Shown in pieces: positions 53,953 to 62,953 of a DNA stretch of 64,000 nt. Source of the stretch: Corynebacterium tuberculostearicum (GTDB taxonomy: Bacteria; Actinomycetota; Actinomycetes; Mycobacteriales; Mycobacteriaceae); contig NZ_CP073092.1 in the NCBI RefSeq assembly GCF_030506365.1, positions 992,001-1,056,000 on the forward strand, written 5' to 3'. The notes under the pieces are model-generated. The model did no database searches, was not told the DNA's origin, and worked only from the letters and a program-made list of their open reading frames with translations. A program made the translations under genes and the position numbers. Numbering within the stretch: position 1 is the first letter of the stretch; the number at the start of each line of letters is the position of its first letter.

Positions 53953-54822
53953 ATGATTGACGCCAGCAACACCGCACTCGTTATTGAAGGCGGCGGCATG
54001 CGCAATTCCTATACGGCCGCCTGCATGGTCAAGCTCATCGAAGAGGGCGTTGACTTTGGCTGGGTAGGCGGCGTCTCCGCCGGGGCATCGCATACCGTTA
54101 ATTACTTGTCGCGCGATGCCCGCCGCGCCGAAGAGTCTTTTACAGACTTTGCTCAAAGCCCCAGCTTCGGCGGAGTGGGTTCGCTGGTGCGTGGCACCGG
54201 GTATTTCAATGCTGAGTACATCTATGAGCGCGCAGCAGACAGGGATTTGCCCTTTGATTGGCAGTCCTACTGCGAGCATCCGGCCGATATGGTGCTTGCT
54301 GCAGCGCGCGCCGACACCGGCGAGTCTGTTTATTGGACGCGCGAGGACATCCACACCCCGGAAGATCTCTTCGTGCGCGTGCGCGCTTCCTCCACGCTGC
54401 CGCTGATTATGCCGATGCGATTTATCGACGGCGCGCCGTACGTGGACGGTGCTTTGGGCTCTTCCGGTGGCATTACTATTGCGCAAGCAGAAGAGGCCGG
54501 ATACGAGAAGTTCCTGTTTATTGGTACTAAGCCGCGCGGGTATGTGCGCCCGGAGGTCGCGCGCCCAGCCTTCGTCCGCCGCATCTTCCGCAGGTACCCC
54601 GCTATTGCCGACGCCCTTATAGCCCGCCCCGCCCTCTATAACGCAGCCAAAGATCGGCTTTTAGAGTTGGAGCGCCAAGGGAAGGCGCAATTATTTTTCC
54701 CGGAAGATATGCAGGTAGCCTCCACCGAACGCAACGTACACAAGCTGCGGGCGAACTATCAGGCAGGGAAAGCCCAGACCTATACGGAGTGGCCACGGTG
54801 GAAGGAATTCCTCCTCGATTAG
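53953..54822 (+). CDS. Patatin-like phospholipase
   Basis: A 289-residue patatin-fold protein. The family elements are VIEGGGMRNSYTAACM (oxyanion glycine stretch), GGVSAGASHTVNYLSRDA with the nucleophile in GxSxG, and VDGALGSSGGITIA with the catalytic Asp-Gly. It resembles YjjU-type bacterial patatins with the C-terminal helical domain (RNVHKLRANYQAGKAQ). Such enzymes cleave acyl groups from phospholipids. No signal peptide is present, so it acts in the cytoplasm or at the inner membrane face. Divergent from the 113-codon gene by 25 bases. Confidence 0.9.
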   Translation: MIDASNTALVIEGGGMRNSYTAACMVKLIEEGVDFGWVGGVSAGASHTVNYLSRDARRAEESFTDFAQSPSFGGVGSLVRGTGYFNAEYIYERAADRDLPFDWQSYCEHPADMVLAAARADTGESVYWTREDIHTPEDLFVRVRASSTLPLIMPMRFIDGAPYVDGALGSSGGITIAQAEEAGYEKFLFIGTKPRGYVRPEVARPAFVRRIFRRYPAIADALIARPALYNAAKDRLLELERQGKAQLFFPEDMQVASTERNVHKLRANYQAGKAQTYTEWPRWKEFLLD

Positions 54823-54955
54823 TTCACTATGGGAGTTTCCTGTGAGATGTGCCGCTGCTGGGGGTGGGTGGCCCCTGACGAAAAGGGCTTAAGCAGTAGC
54901 GATGCCATTGGTGGTCGTTAAAGAATGTGCCTTTCACGTGGCACTTTGGAGGAAA

Positions 54956-54991
54956 ATGCCTAAAATATTCCAGCGTGTTAGCAATTTTTGA
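54956..54991 (+). CDS. Possible leader peptide before the YidE/AspT-like gene
   Basis: GGAGGA is placed four bases before ATG 54956, which opens an 11-codon frame (MPKIFQRVSNF) ending in TGA at 54989-54991. The downstream transporter's probable GTG start (54975) lies inside this small frame and has no good ribosome-binding site of its own. Translation of the leader could couple to the main gene; it could also be accidental. Confidence 0.35.
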   Translation: MPKIFQRVSNF

Positions 54992-56540
54992 TGGAAATAT
55001 ATGGCTGAGCATCTTTTTCATAGTGTTGCTCGGCACGCTATTTGGCATGATCCCCTTCGGTCCGCTGCGCTTTGGCGCGGCGGGCACGCTGTTTATGGGC
55101 TTGGCCTTCGGCTCGTTTATTGATCTAGATAAAGACATCTTAAGCTCCCTGCAAGAGCTGGGATTGGGACTCTTTATTTATATGCAGGGCCTGTCCGCCG
55201 GTGAGCGCTTTTTCAAGGGCTTTTCCAAGCAGATGAAGCACATGCTCACCGCAGCCATTGCGATTGTGGTGGCCGCGGGCGCAGCCCTCCTCTTTGGCGG
55301 CATGCTGGGGCTGGATACCTTGGCTTCCGTTGGTGTATTCGCCGGCGCCACGACCTCGACGCCGTCGCTGGCAGTTGCCCAGCAACAAACTGGTGAAGAG
55401 CTACCCGCTGTGGGCTACTCGCTGGGCTATCCCGTGGGTGTGGCGGTCGCCATTTTGGTCGTGGCATTCCTGCTCAAGCAGAATTGGCCCGCCAAGCACG
55501 ATAAGGACAATTCGGCCTCCAAGATCTTCCGCTCCCGCACCATTCGCGTTACCAAAGACGTGAACTACGATGACTTGGAAGAACAGTTCAAGGATCACTT
55601 TGTTATCGCTACCATTCGCCGCGGTAATAAGGTCCGGGTTGCCGGCGATCGCCCCGAACTGCACAAGGGCGATATCCTGCGCGTTATGGTCACGAAGGCT
55701 AAGGCCCGTGAACTGACCCAGATGCTGGGCAAGCGTCAGCCGCAAACTCCGTTCGTGGATAAACGCCTGGTCATCGAAAACGTGGCTATTTCTAACCAAG
55801 ATATCGCCGGCCGCACCGTTGAGGAGCTCAACCTGTTCTCCCGCTATGGCGGTCGCATCGTGCGCGTGCAGCGCGGCGATGAGGAATTCTTGGCCAATAA
55901 TGAAACTCACCTGGCTTCCGGCGATATCCTCGAGCTCATCGTGAAGTTTGACCGCTTGGGCGATATCAAGGATTACTTCGGCGACTCCATTAAGTCCTAC
56001 TCCGAGCTGAACTGGGTGGCCTTGGGCGGTGGCCTCTTCTTGGGATATCTGCTTGGCCAGGTCGTGGTACCGATGCCAGGTGGTGCTTCTTTCGAGCTGG
56101 GCTTCGCGCTCGGCCCGCTGATTACCGGCCTTATCCTCGGTGCGCTGCACCGGACCCGCCGCATTCCATGGCAGGTTCCGGCCTCCATTAATACCGCCTT
56201 CCAGCAGTGGGGCCTCGTCATCTTCTTGGCGTCTGTGGGCCTCTCATCCGGCGAGGCATTCTTGTCCACCGCCTTCTCCTGGATGGGCCTGAAGTGCATG
56301 ATCCTCGCCGCCATTGTCACCGTGGTGGTTTCGGTCCTATTCGCTGTAGCGAATCGCTTCATGGGTCAGTCCGAAACCCGTACCTCTGGCGGACTCTCTG
56401 GCATCTTCGCTCAGCCGGCCGTGGTCAACTACGCCACGGGGCTGAGCTCCGACTCGCGCATCATGACCGGTTATGCGGCCACCATTGTGGTGGGGCAGGT
56501 GGTCAAGATTGCCGTTGTCCCTGTGATGTTGATGGTTTAA
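54975..56540 (+). CDS. AspT/YidE-type transporter with two RCK-C domains
   Basis: A 521-residue membrane protein with two blocks of five or so helices separated by two TrkA-C (RCK_C) domains at about 205-360. GMIPFGPLRFGAAGTLFMGLAFG begins the first Asp-Al_Ex block and GGASFELGFALGPLITGLILG the second. The family includes the aspartate/alanine exchanger AspT and YidE of unknown substrate. The GTG at 54975 gives MLAIFDGN, matching family starts; the longer frame has no similarity. The gene is followed by a strong bidirectional terminator. Confidence 0.85.
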   Translation: MLAIFDGNIWLSIFFIVLLGTLFGMIPFGPLRFGAAGTLFMGLAFGSFIDLDKDILSSLQELGLGLFIYMQGLSAGERFFKGFSKQMKHMLTAAIAIVVAAGAALLFGGMLGLDTLASVGVFAGATTSTPSLAVAQQQTGEELPAVGYSLGYPVGVAVAILVVAFLLKQNWPAKHDKDNSASKIFRSRTIRVTKDVNYDDLEEQFKDHFVIATIRRGNKVRVAGDRPELHKGDILRVMVTKAKARELTQMLGKRQPQTPFVDKRLVIENVAISNQDIAGRTVEELNLFSRYGGRIVRVQRGDEEFLANNETHLASGDILELIVKFDRLGDIKDYFGDSIKSYSELNWVALGGGLFLGYLLGQVVVPMPGGASFELGFALGPLITGLILGALHRTRRIPWQVPASINTAFQQWGLVIFLASVGLSSGEAFLSTAFSWMGLKCMILAAIVTVVVSVLFAVANRFMGQSETRTSGGLSGIFAQPAVVNYATGLSSDSRIMTGYAATIVVGQVVKIAVVPVMLMV

Positions 56541-56551
56541 CACGCAACGGA

Positions 56552-56584
56552 AAAGGCCGCTTCCCTGAACGGGAAGCGGCCTTT
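56552..56584. terminator. Bidirectional terminator between the transporter and prfC
   Basis: AAAGGCCGCTTCCC (56552-56565) pairs perfectly with GGGAAGCGGCCTTT (56571-56584) over a five-base loop, with an A-run before and T-rich sequence after. It serves the two convergent genes. Confidence 0.93.
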
Positions 56585-56612
56585 CTCTCTGCCGTGTGAA
56601 GCTGTGTGGTTT

Positions 56613-58247
56613 CTAATCCGCCACGAGGGTTTCCATGGTGAGCTCTGGGTGTTCCTTCTCAATGAAGGCGAGCTTCCACTTATCACCAAAGAGCGCGATG
56701 AGCTCGCCATCTTGGCGGGTAAAAATTTCCACGCCGCGCTGACGGCCGAGCTCTGGGGCGGATTCGGCATCGGTGCGGCGAGCCACGGAATAGGGGATTG
56801 GCTCGGTGACGGTTTCCACGTTGTATTCGAACTCCATGCGGGCCTGCATGACCTCGAACTGCATGGGGCCCACCGCAGCCATGACCGGGGAGGCATCGCC
56901 ACGCGCCTCGTTCTTGAGAATCTGGACCACGCCCTCGGCCGCCAGCTGCTCTAGGCCCTTACGGAAGGCCTTGTACTTGCCCAGCGACTTCGCGCGCAGA
57001 ATGCGGAAGGCTTCCGGCGCGAACTGAGGCATGGGCTTAAATTGCACCTTCTTGCCGGAATAGATGGTGTCACCAGGGGCAAGCGAGCCGGCGTTGACCA
57101 AGCCCACGATATCGCCTGGATAGGCGGTGTCCACGGTATCGCGCGTGCGGCCAAAGACAGTCAGGGCGTACTTGGTGGAAAAGCTGCGGCCAGATTGGGC
57201 GTGGTTGACCTGCATGCCGCGCTCGAATTCACCGGAGACCACGCGCATAAAGGCCAGGTTATCGCGGTGCTTTTGGTCCATGCCTGCCTGGACCTTGAAG
57301 ACGACTCCCGAGAAGTCATCGCTAACCTCGCGGACCTCATCAATGGCGCTGGTGGCTGCCTCAACTGCCTTGGGATCGGATTCGCGCGAGTGCGGAGCCG
57401 GGGCAATGGCGCACAGGGTGTCCAAAATCTGGTGCACACCAAAGTTCAGCATCGCAGAAGCGAAGATGAGTGGGGAGGTCACGCACTGCTCAAAGAGCTC
57501 CTGGTCATGCAGGGCACCATCGGCGGCAAGCAACTCGGCTTCCTCGACAGCGGTCTCCCACACGTCTTCTTCCTTCTCACCGGCGGCATCCGGATCGAAG
57601 TGTTCTTCCGGGGCGATAGTGGAACCACCAGCGGTGCGGATGAAGTGAATGTACTCATCGGCCTCGCCATCATCGTTGATGTGTGCCAGGCCGCGGAAGT
57701 CACCGGCAATGCCTACCGGCCAGTACAGGGGCGTGGGCTGCAGCTGAATTTCGTTGACGATTTCATCGACAAGCTCCAAGGGCTCGCGGCCCACGCGGTC
57801 CCACTTATTGATCACGGTAACGATAGGCAGGCCGCGGGCCTTGCACACGCGGAAGAGCTTGAGCGTCTGGGGCTCGAGGCCCTTGGCGGCGTCGATAAGC
57901 ATGACTGCCGCATCCACCGCGGTGAGCACGCGGTAGGTATCCTCTGAGAAGTCCGCGTGGCCCGGGGTATCGACCAGGTTGATCATGTAGGGCTCGCCTT
58001 CGTGGCCCTCCGGCGCATACTCGAACTGCAGCGCCGAGGAAGCCACGGAAATGCCGCGGTCCTTTTCCATATCCATCCAGTCAGACACGGTGGACTTGCG
58101 GTTGCCCTTGCCGTGGACCGCGCCGGCCTCATTAATAACGTGTGCGTGCAGCGCCAGCGCCTCCGTCAGCGTGGACTTACCAGCATCCGGGTGGGCGATA
58201 ACGGCAAACGTGCGGCGGCGCGAGGCCTCAGAAACGACAGAACTCAT
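56613..58247 (-). CDS. prfC: Peptide chain release factor 3
   Basis: RF3 is the GTPase that recycles RF1/RF2 from the ribosome. The 544-residue protein has the G1 loop AHPDAGKSTLTEAL, G2 in RGISVASSAL, G3 LVDTPGHADFSEDTYRVL and G4 NKWDR. It then has the RF3-specific middle domain with FSTKYALTVFGRTRD and the C-terminal domain MQFEVMQARMEFEYNVE. Length is normal for the family. It is upstream of an SDR gene on the same strand with a 24-base gap. Confidence 0.95.
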   Translation of the reverse strand: MSSVVSEASRRRTFAVIAHPDAGKSTLTEALALHAHVINEAGAVHGKGNRKSTVSDWMDMEKDRGISVASSALQFEYAPEGHEGEPYMINLVDTPGHADFSEDTYRVLTAVDAAVMLIDAAKGLEPQTLKLFRVCKARGLPIVTVINKWDRVGREPLELVDEIVNEIQLQPTPLYWPVGIAGDFRGLAHINDDGEADEYIHFIRTAGGSTIAPEEHFDPDAAGEKEEDVWETAVEEAELLAADGALHDQELFEQCVTSPLIFASAMLNFGVHQILDTLCAIAPAPHSRESDPKAVEAATSAIDEVREVSDDFSGVVFKVQAGMDQKHRDNLAFMRVVSGEFERGMQVNHAQSGRSFSTKYALTVFGRTRDTVDTAYPGDIVGLVNAGSLAPGDTIYSGKKVQFKPMPQFAPEAFRILRAKSLGKYKAFRKGLEQLAAEGVVQILKNEARGDASPVMAAVGPMQFEVMQARMEFEYNVETVTEPIPYSVARRTDAESAPELGRQRGVEIFTRQDGELIALFGDKWKLAFIEKEHPELTMETLVAD

Positions 58248-58271
58248 GCGGCATAGTCTAGTGGTTTCGCG

Positions 58272-59108
58272 CTACCACTCCACATTGAGGCGGCGCCCCA
58301 AATCATCAAAGACGCGGCGAGCCACCGACAGCTTCTTCGCAATGGGGCGCTGGAGACCAGGTTTGCGCTTGTCGTTGTAGTATTCGCCGGATTCAAAGTG
58401 GATTCCCTCGGTGCCGGTCAAAAAATAGGCGAGGTTTTCGCCGCCGTCGGCAGGCTTGCCAAAGGTCTTGCCAATCAGCCCGGAATACATCTTGGACATC
58501 ATGCCGGTTGAAGACTTGGAAAAGTCAGTGGCAAGCACGCCAGGGTGGAAAGACACCGCGTTAATCCCGTGGGCATCGATATAGCGGGTGAGCAGGATAT
58601 CGCCCAGCTTGGCGTTGCCATAAGCACGCTCGGGGCTAAAGTGCTCCACAGTATTGGGATCGTTTGGGTCAAAGTTAGACATGAGGAAATTGGCCAGCGA
58701 AGCGGTCTGGGCCACGTTGGCAGAATCTGCGCGCAGCTTCTCGCGCAGCAAAGAGGTCAAGAGGAAAGGTGCAACCACGTTGACCTGCCAGGTGCGCTCA
58801 AATCCATCAGCAGTAGTGGAGGGGCCATCGAAAATGCCGCCAGCATTATTGCCTAGCGCATGGATATGCTCTAGCTCGCTCAACTCTCCAGCCAGGCGGC
58901 GCACTTGCCCCAATGACTCGAAATCGGCAAGGAAGTACTGGCCGCCTACTTCCTCCGCCACCGCGCGCGTCTTCTCCGGATTGCGGCCGATGATAACCAA
59001 GTTGTCCTGCGGTCGGGTGCGGTGCAATTGGCGTGCGGCCGCGGCGCCCAGCCCGCCCGATGCGCCCGTAATCACAATCGTCTTGGCAGTGCTATTTGGC
59101 GAAGTCAT
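58272..59108 (-). CDS. Short-chain dehydrogenase/reductase
   Basis: A 278-residue SDR. The NAD(P)-binding glycine motif is ITGASGGLGAAAAR, NNAGG marks strand 4, and the active-site Tyr-Lys pair is in AYGNAKLGD (YxxxK). The C-terminus is longer than classical SDRs and ends with a substrate-loop region typical of protochlorophyllide reductase/retinol dehydrogenase-like members. Substrate unknown. The ATG at 59108 (MTSPNSTAKTIVIT) is preferred over a longer frame. It is divergent from the Ktr genes, with 80 bases between starts. Confidence 0.88.
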   Translation of the reverse strand: MTSPNSTAKTIVITGASGGLGAAAARQLHRTRPQDNLVIIGRNPEKTRAVAEEVGGQYFLADFESLGQVRRLAGELSELEHIHALGNNAGGIFDGPSTTADGFERTWQVNVVAPFLLTSLLREKLRADSANVAQTASLANFLMSNFDPNDPNTVEHFSPERAYGNAKLGDILLTRYIDAHGINAVSFHPGVLATDFSKSSTGMMSKMYSGLIGKTFGKPADGGENLAYFLTGTEGIHFESGEYYNDKRKPGLQRPIAKKLSVARRVFDDLGRRLNVEW

Positions 59109-59188
59109 AACCCCAATCTTAACTCCGTGGCGGGGGTGGTGCCCGCTAGCAGTTTCCTTGTACTCCAAGCAGGTCTATACTTCCGCTC

Positions 59189-60541
59189 GTGAAACACCTG
59201 TTTTCCATACGGCAATGGGGACCGGCGCGCTTAACCGCAGCCGGCTTTCTTTTGCTCATTTTGCTGGGAACGGTTTTGCTCATGCTGCCGTTCGCCGAGG
59301 CCGGCACCGCCCGCGCTTCTTTTCTATCTGCCCTGTTTACCGCTACGTCTGCGGTATCGCTCACCGGACTTATCGTGGTGGATACCGGTAGTTTTTGGAG
59401 CCCGGCCGGCCAAGTGGTCATCTTGGCACTCATCCAACTGGGTGGCTTGGGCATCATGTCCCTGGCCTCGCTATCCGGCCTGCTTTTTACCGGCCGGATT
59501 AGCTTTAAAGCGCGCAAGACCGGTGCTTATGAGGGCCGCCCTATTGCCCCTGGTGGAATCCGTAAGACGCTGATTTTTACCTTTGCCTTTACCGCCGTGG
59601 CAGAGATCATCATCGCTCTCATCGTGGCTGCGCGGTTGATGATCGGCTATGGGCATTCCTTTCCGCGCGCGGTATGGGAAGGCATCTTTCACGCCATTTC
59701 TGCATTCAATAACGCGGGATTTAGTACCAATAGCGATAACCTAGTGCCCTTTGTTTCAGATGCCTGTATTCTGCTGCCTTTAGCCGCCGCGCTGATCGGT
59801 GGCGGCTTGGGATTTCCAGTGTGGGCCGAGCTGGTACGCCTCGTGCGCCGCAACCGTCCCGTGGTCCACCGCATCTCCATTACCGCGCGCATGACTCTGG
59901 TTGCTACGACCGTGCTCTTGGTAGCGGGTGCGGTCTTTTTCGCCTGCATGGAATGGACCGGGCTGATGTCGTCCATGTCGCTGGGAGAAAAACTGCTCAA
60001 CTCTTTCTTTGCCAGTGCATCTCCGCGCACGGCCGGCTTTAATGCCATCGATTACGGGCAGGCTCACCCCATTACGCTGATGGGCACCGATATTTTGATG
60101 TTCATCGGCGGTGGTTCTGCCGGTACCGCCGGCGGCATTAAAGTCACCACCGCGTGCGTGCTCTTGGCGGCAATGGCGGCTGAGTTCACTGGGCGCGAAA
60201 CCACGACCATCGGGCACCGCAGCCTTCCGCGCTCGGTAACCCGCCAGGCCCTGGCCTTGAGCTTTGCCGGAGTCATGGTGGTCACACTCGGCGTGGCGGC
60301 CCTGCGCTTTTTTGATCCGGAATTCAGTGGTGACCAAGTCTCTTTCGAAGTACTCTCCGCATTCGCTACGGTGGGTTTGTCCACCGGAATTACCGCAAGC
60401 CTATCTGCGCCCTCGCAGATAGTGCTGTGCCTCATCATGTACCTGGGCCGTGTTGGCCCAACCACCTTGGTAGCGGCGCTGGCGGCAAAAACCGTAAGTC
60501 GGCGTTTTAGCTATCCCGAAGAAAGGCCGTTCCTTGGCTAA
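59189..60541 (+). CDS. ktrB: Ktr/Trk-type potassium channel subunit
   Basis: A 450-residue membrane protein of the TrkH/KtrB superfamily. The four pore loops can be recognised: SLTGLIVVDTG, FNNAGFSTNSDN, SPRTAGFNAIDYG and FATVGLSTGITA, each with the filter glycine. It takes up potassium with the cytoplasmic KtrA partner encoded next. The first helix includes GFLLLILLGTVLLMLPF. The start is GTG. The next gene overlaps its stop by 8 bases. Confidence 0.92.
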   Translation: MKHLFSIRQWGPARLTAAGFLLLILLGTVLLMLPFAEAGTARASFLSALFTATSAVSLTGLIVVDTGSFWSPAGQVVILALIQLGGLGIMSLASLSGLLFTGRISFKARKTGAYEGRPIAPGGIRKTLIFTFAFTAVAEIIIALIVAARLMIGYGHSFPRAVWEGIFHAISAFNNAGFSTNSDNLVPFVSDACILLPLAAALIGGGLGFPVWAELVRLVRRNRPVVHRISITARMTLVATTVLLVAGAVFFACMEWTGLMSSMSLGEKLLNSFFASASPRTAGFNAIDYGQAHPITLMGTDILMFIGGGSAGTAGGIKVTTACVLLAAMAAEFTGRETTTIGHRSLPRSVTRQALALSFAGVMVVTLGVAALRFFDPEFSGDQVSFEVLSAFATVGLSTGITASLSAPSQIVLCLIMYLGRVGPTTLVAALAAKTVSRRFSYPEERPFLG

Positions 60542-61226
60542 TATTCTCAAGGCGCTGGGCCGCACCCGCGCCGGCATCGATATTCCACCCGTCGTCGTCA
60601 TCGGCTTGGGGCGCTTTGGCTCCTCGCTAGCCCATGAGTTGATGGCCAATGGCGTTGAGGTCCTGGGAATTGACTCCAGCGAAAAGCGAGTGCGCGAGGA
60701 AGCGCCTTACCTCACTGAGACTATTGCGGCAGATACTACTGACCCGGAAGCCTTACGTCAGCTGGGCGTGGAGGAAGTCGAGCGCGTCATCGTCGCTATC
60801 GGCTCCCACCTGGAAGACTCCATTCTTACCGCGTCTAATCTGGTGGAGTTGGGGGTGAAAGATATCTGGGCCAAGGCAGATTCGGAGGCGCATGCGCGCA
60901 TTTTGAGCCAGATAGGCACCCACCATGTCATCCGTCCGGAGCGAGATACGGGTCGCCGCGTCGCCTACCTTTTGGGCGGGCGTTTCCGGGATTTTGCGGA
61001 GATTGCCACCGACTATGGCGTGACCCAGATGGCCGTACCCTCTTCTTTGCTCGGCCAGCCCCTCGACCTCGCTGCCATCTGGCGTACCCACCGCGTGCAA
61101 TTGGTTTCGGTGCGCTGTGCGGAAGGGGAATGGGCCCCGCTTGCCGACGCCACCGAACTCGCCCCTACCGATTTCATCGTCGCCGCCGGCAGCCCGCAGG
61201 CCCTAGAGAAATTCTCCCAGTGTTAG
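60534..61226 (+). CDS. ktrA: Ktr/Trk potassium-uptake regulatory subunit (RCK protein)
   Basis: A 230-residue soluble ring-forming protein with an RCK_N Rossmann domain (VVVIGLGRFGSSLAHELMANGVEVLGID) that binds ATP/ADP and an RCK_C domain (about 145-225) that binds c-di-AMP in some species. The start is TTG within the last codons of ktrB (8-base overlap), so production is coupled to the channel subunit. Together they form a complete Ktr-type uptake unit. Convergent with pth, sharing 4 bases. Confidence 0.92.
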   Translation: MANILKALGRTRAGIDIPPVVVIGLGRFGSSLAHELMANGVEVLGIDSSEKRVREEAPYLTETIAADTTDPEALRQLGVEEVERVIVAIGSHLEDSILTASNLVELGVKDIWAKADSEAHARILSQIGTHHVIRPERDTGRRVAYLLGGRFRDFAEIATDYGVTQMAVPSSLLGQPLDLAAIWRTHRVQLVSVRCAEGEWAPLADATELAPTDFIVAAGSPQALEKFSQC

Positions 61227-61870
61227 CGCGAGTGGATCTGGTTCTGGGCCTTGCCTAGCCCGTCTGCCACGATGAGGCGGGCGGCCTCGGCCGCGGTGGC
61301 GATGGCGTCATCAAAGCCTGCGCCCGCATCCACGGGGCCCAATACGTAATCCGGAATGGACGAACCTTTGGGCGGCCGGGAAATACCAATGCGCACGCGC
61401 AGATAGTCGCGGGTGCCCAAGCGCTCGGTGAGCGACTTGAGGCCGTTGTGCCCGTTTTCATTTCCGCCCTGCTTGATCCGGATCTTATTGGCCGGAAGGT
61501 CCAGCTCATCGTGGAGAACAATGACGTGATCTGGGGCGATGCCTAGCTCCTGTGCCAGCGGCGCTACTGGATCGCCAGAAAGATTCATAAACGTGCCCGA
61601 ACGCACGGCAAGTACTTTCTGTCCCGCCCAGCTAAGCGGCGCGACTTGCACATCCATCCCACGGACCGGCTCAAGCACGTCACCGCCTGCGGCTAACAGA
61701 TCATCGACGGCCATATAGCCCACATTGTGGCGGGTAGCGGCATACTTCGCGCCGGGATTGCCCAAGCCCACAATAAGCCACTCCGCCTCTAGCTCATCCG
61801 GATTGAGGCCTGGTGTGGGTTTATTCTTCGAGCCAAAGAACCGCGCGAAAAAATCTCCTAAAGGTGCCAC
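61223..61870 (-). CDS. pth: Peptidyl-tRNA hydrolase
   Basis: Pth frees stalled peptidyl-tRNAs. The 215-residue protein has LIVGLGNPGAKYAATRHNVGYMAVDDL with the catalytic His, TFMNLSGDPVAPLAQ, VLHDELDLP and KQGGNENGHNGLKSL. About 30 extra residues precede the core (FFARFFGSKNKPTPGL), so the start is probably right at the GTG, with GAGAGGAAG upstream. The terminal tail ends AQNQIHSR. Confidence 0.93.
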   Translation of the reverse strand: MAPLGDFFARFFGSKNKPTPGLNPDELEAEWLIVGLGNPGAKYAATRHNVGYMAVDDLLAAGGDVLEPVRGMDVQVAPLSWAGQKVLAVRSGTFMNLSGDPVAPLAQELGIAPDHVIVLHDELDLPANKIRIKQGGNENGHNGLKSLTERLGTRDYLRVRIGISRPPKGSSIPDYVLGPVDAGAGFDDAIATAAEAARLIVADGLGKAQNQIHSR

Positions 61871-61905
61871 TGCACTAGCTTCCTCTCTCAGTAAGGTGGG
61901 GTGCT

Positions 61906-62889
61906 ATGAGTCAGGTTATAAGCTCCCTTTCCCGTAGCGTAATCCCCGCGCCCATGGCCGGCGGTCCCACCACCCCGGAACTAGTGCGCGCTGCCCATGC
62001 CGCCGGCTCTTTTGGCACCTTAGGTGTGGGCTCTGCCAGCATAGACGCTGCCCGCACACAGATTGACCAGTGTGGCGGCATTCCGTTTGGAGTAAATCTC
62101 TTTTGCCCACAACAGCCGCTTTCCAGGGCGCACCTAGCAGCCGCACGCGATCTGGCGCAAGCAGAAAACCAGCCACTGCCTGATCCCGATTACTCCTTTG
62201 GCTTCGAAGAGAAGCTGGAACTAGCGCTGCGCGGTGGCGCCCGCGTGGTGTGGTCCATGTTTGGAACCTTTACACCCGAACAGATAGAGCGAATCCACGC
62301 CGCGGGGGCAGAGGCCTGGACCACCGTCACCACCCCTGCGGAGGCAACCGTGGCCGCGCGTCGGGGCGTCGACGTGCTCTGCGTCCAAGGCCCAGCCGCC
62401 GGCGGCCATCGCGGAACCTGGGACTTAGCCGCGACTCCCGATTCCCGGGACTTGGAAGAGTTGGTGTCCGACGTGCATGCCGCCGCCCCTGATCTTCCTC
62501 TGATCGCTGCTGGCGGCCTGCGCTCTGCAGACGATATAGCCACCGCTATGTCCTGGGACGGCGTCGCCGCATGTTCCTGCGGTTCCGCATTTTTGCTCAC
62601 CGAAGAGGCGGGAACGAGTGACTACAACCGGCAGCTACTGCGCCGTGGTGGGCAAACCGTGTCTACCCGTGCTTTCTCGGGCCGCTTTGCTCGTGGACTA
62701 GAAACTCAGTACACCCGCAGTCACCCCAACCTTCCACCGGTTTATCCGCTCTTGAACCCTGTGCTTAAGGAACGCCGTGCGCAGCACGATGATGCCGTAG
62801 CTTACTGCCTCGTAGGTACCGACGTGGCAAAAATTAACGGGGGTACTGTGGCCAACATCCTGAACGATCTATGCCAAAACCCACACTAG
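61906..62889 (+). CDS. Nitronate monooxygenase family protein
   Basis: A 327-residue FMN-dependent TIM-barrel enzyme of the nitronate monooxygenase (2-nitropropane dioxygenase) class, which oxidises toxic nitronates. Features are IPAPMAGGPTTPELVRAAHAAG, VQGPAAGGHRG and LPLIAAGGLRSADDIATAMSWD with AACSCGSAFLLTEEAG. The divergent pth start lies 35 bases upstream. Class I members keep a catalytic His; here GGHRG supplies the expected position. Confidence 0.88.
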   Translation: MSQVISSLSRSVIPAPMAGGPTTPELVRAAHAAGSFGTLGVGSASIDAARTQIDQCGGIPFGVNLFCPQQPLSRAHLAAARDLAQAENQPLPDPDYSFGFEEKLELALRGGARVVWSMFGTFTPEQIERIHAAGAEAWTTVTTPAEATVAARRGVDVLCVQGPAAGGHRGTWDLAATPDSRDLEELVSDVHAAAPDLPLIAAGGLRSADDIATAMSWDGVAACSCGSAFLLTEEAGTSDYNRQLLRRGGQTVSTRAFSGRFARGLETQYTRSHPNLPPVYPLLNPVLKERRAQHDDAVAYCLVGTDVAKINGGTVANILNDLCQNPH

Positions 62890-62953
62890 TAAGCGCTAAT
62901 ATTTATGTTTGAAGATTTAATGCCACCCCCGTGACAGAAAAGGAATGAATTAC

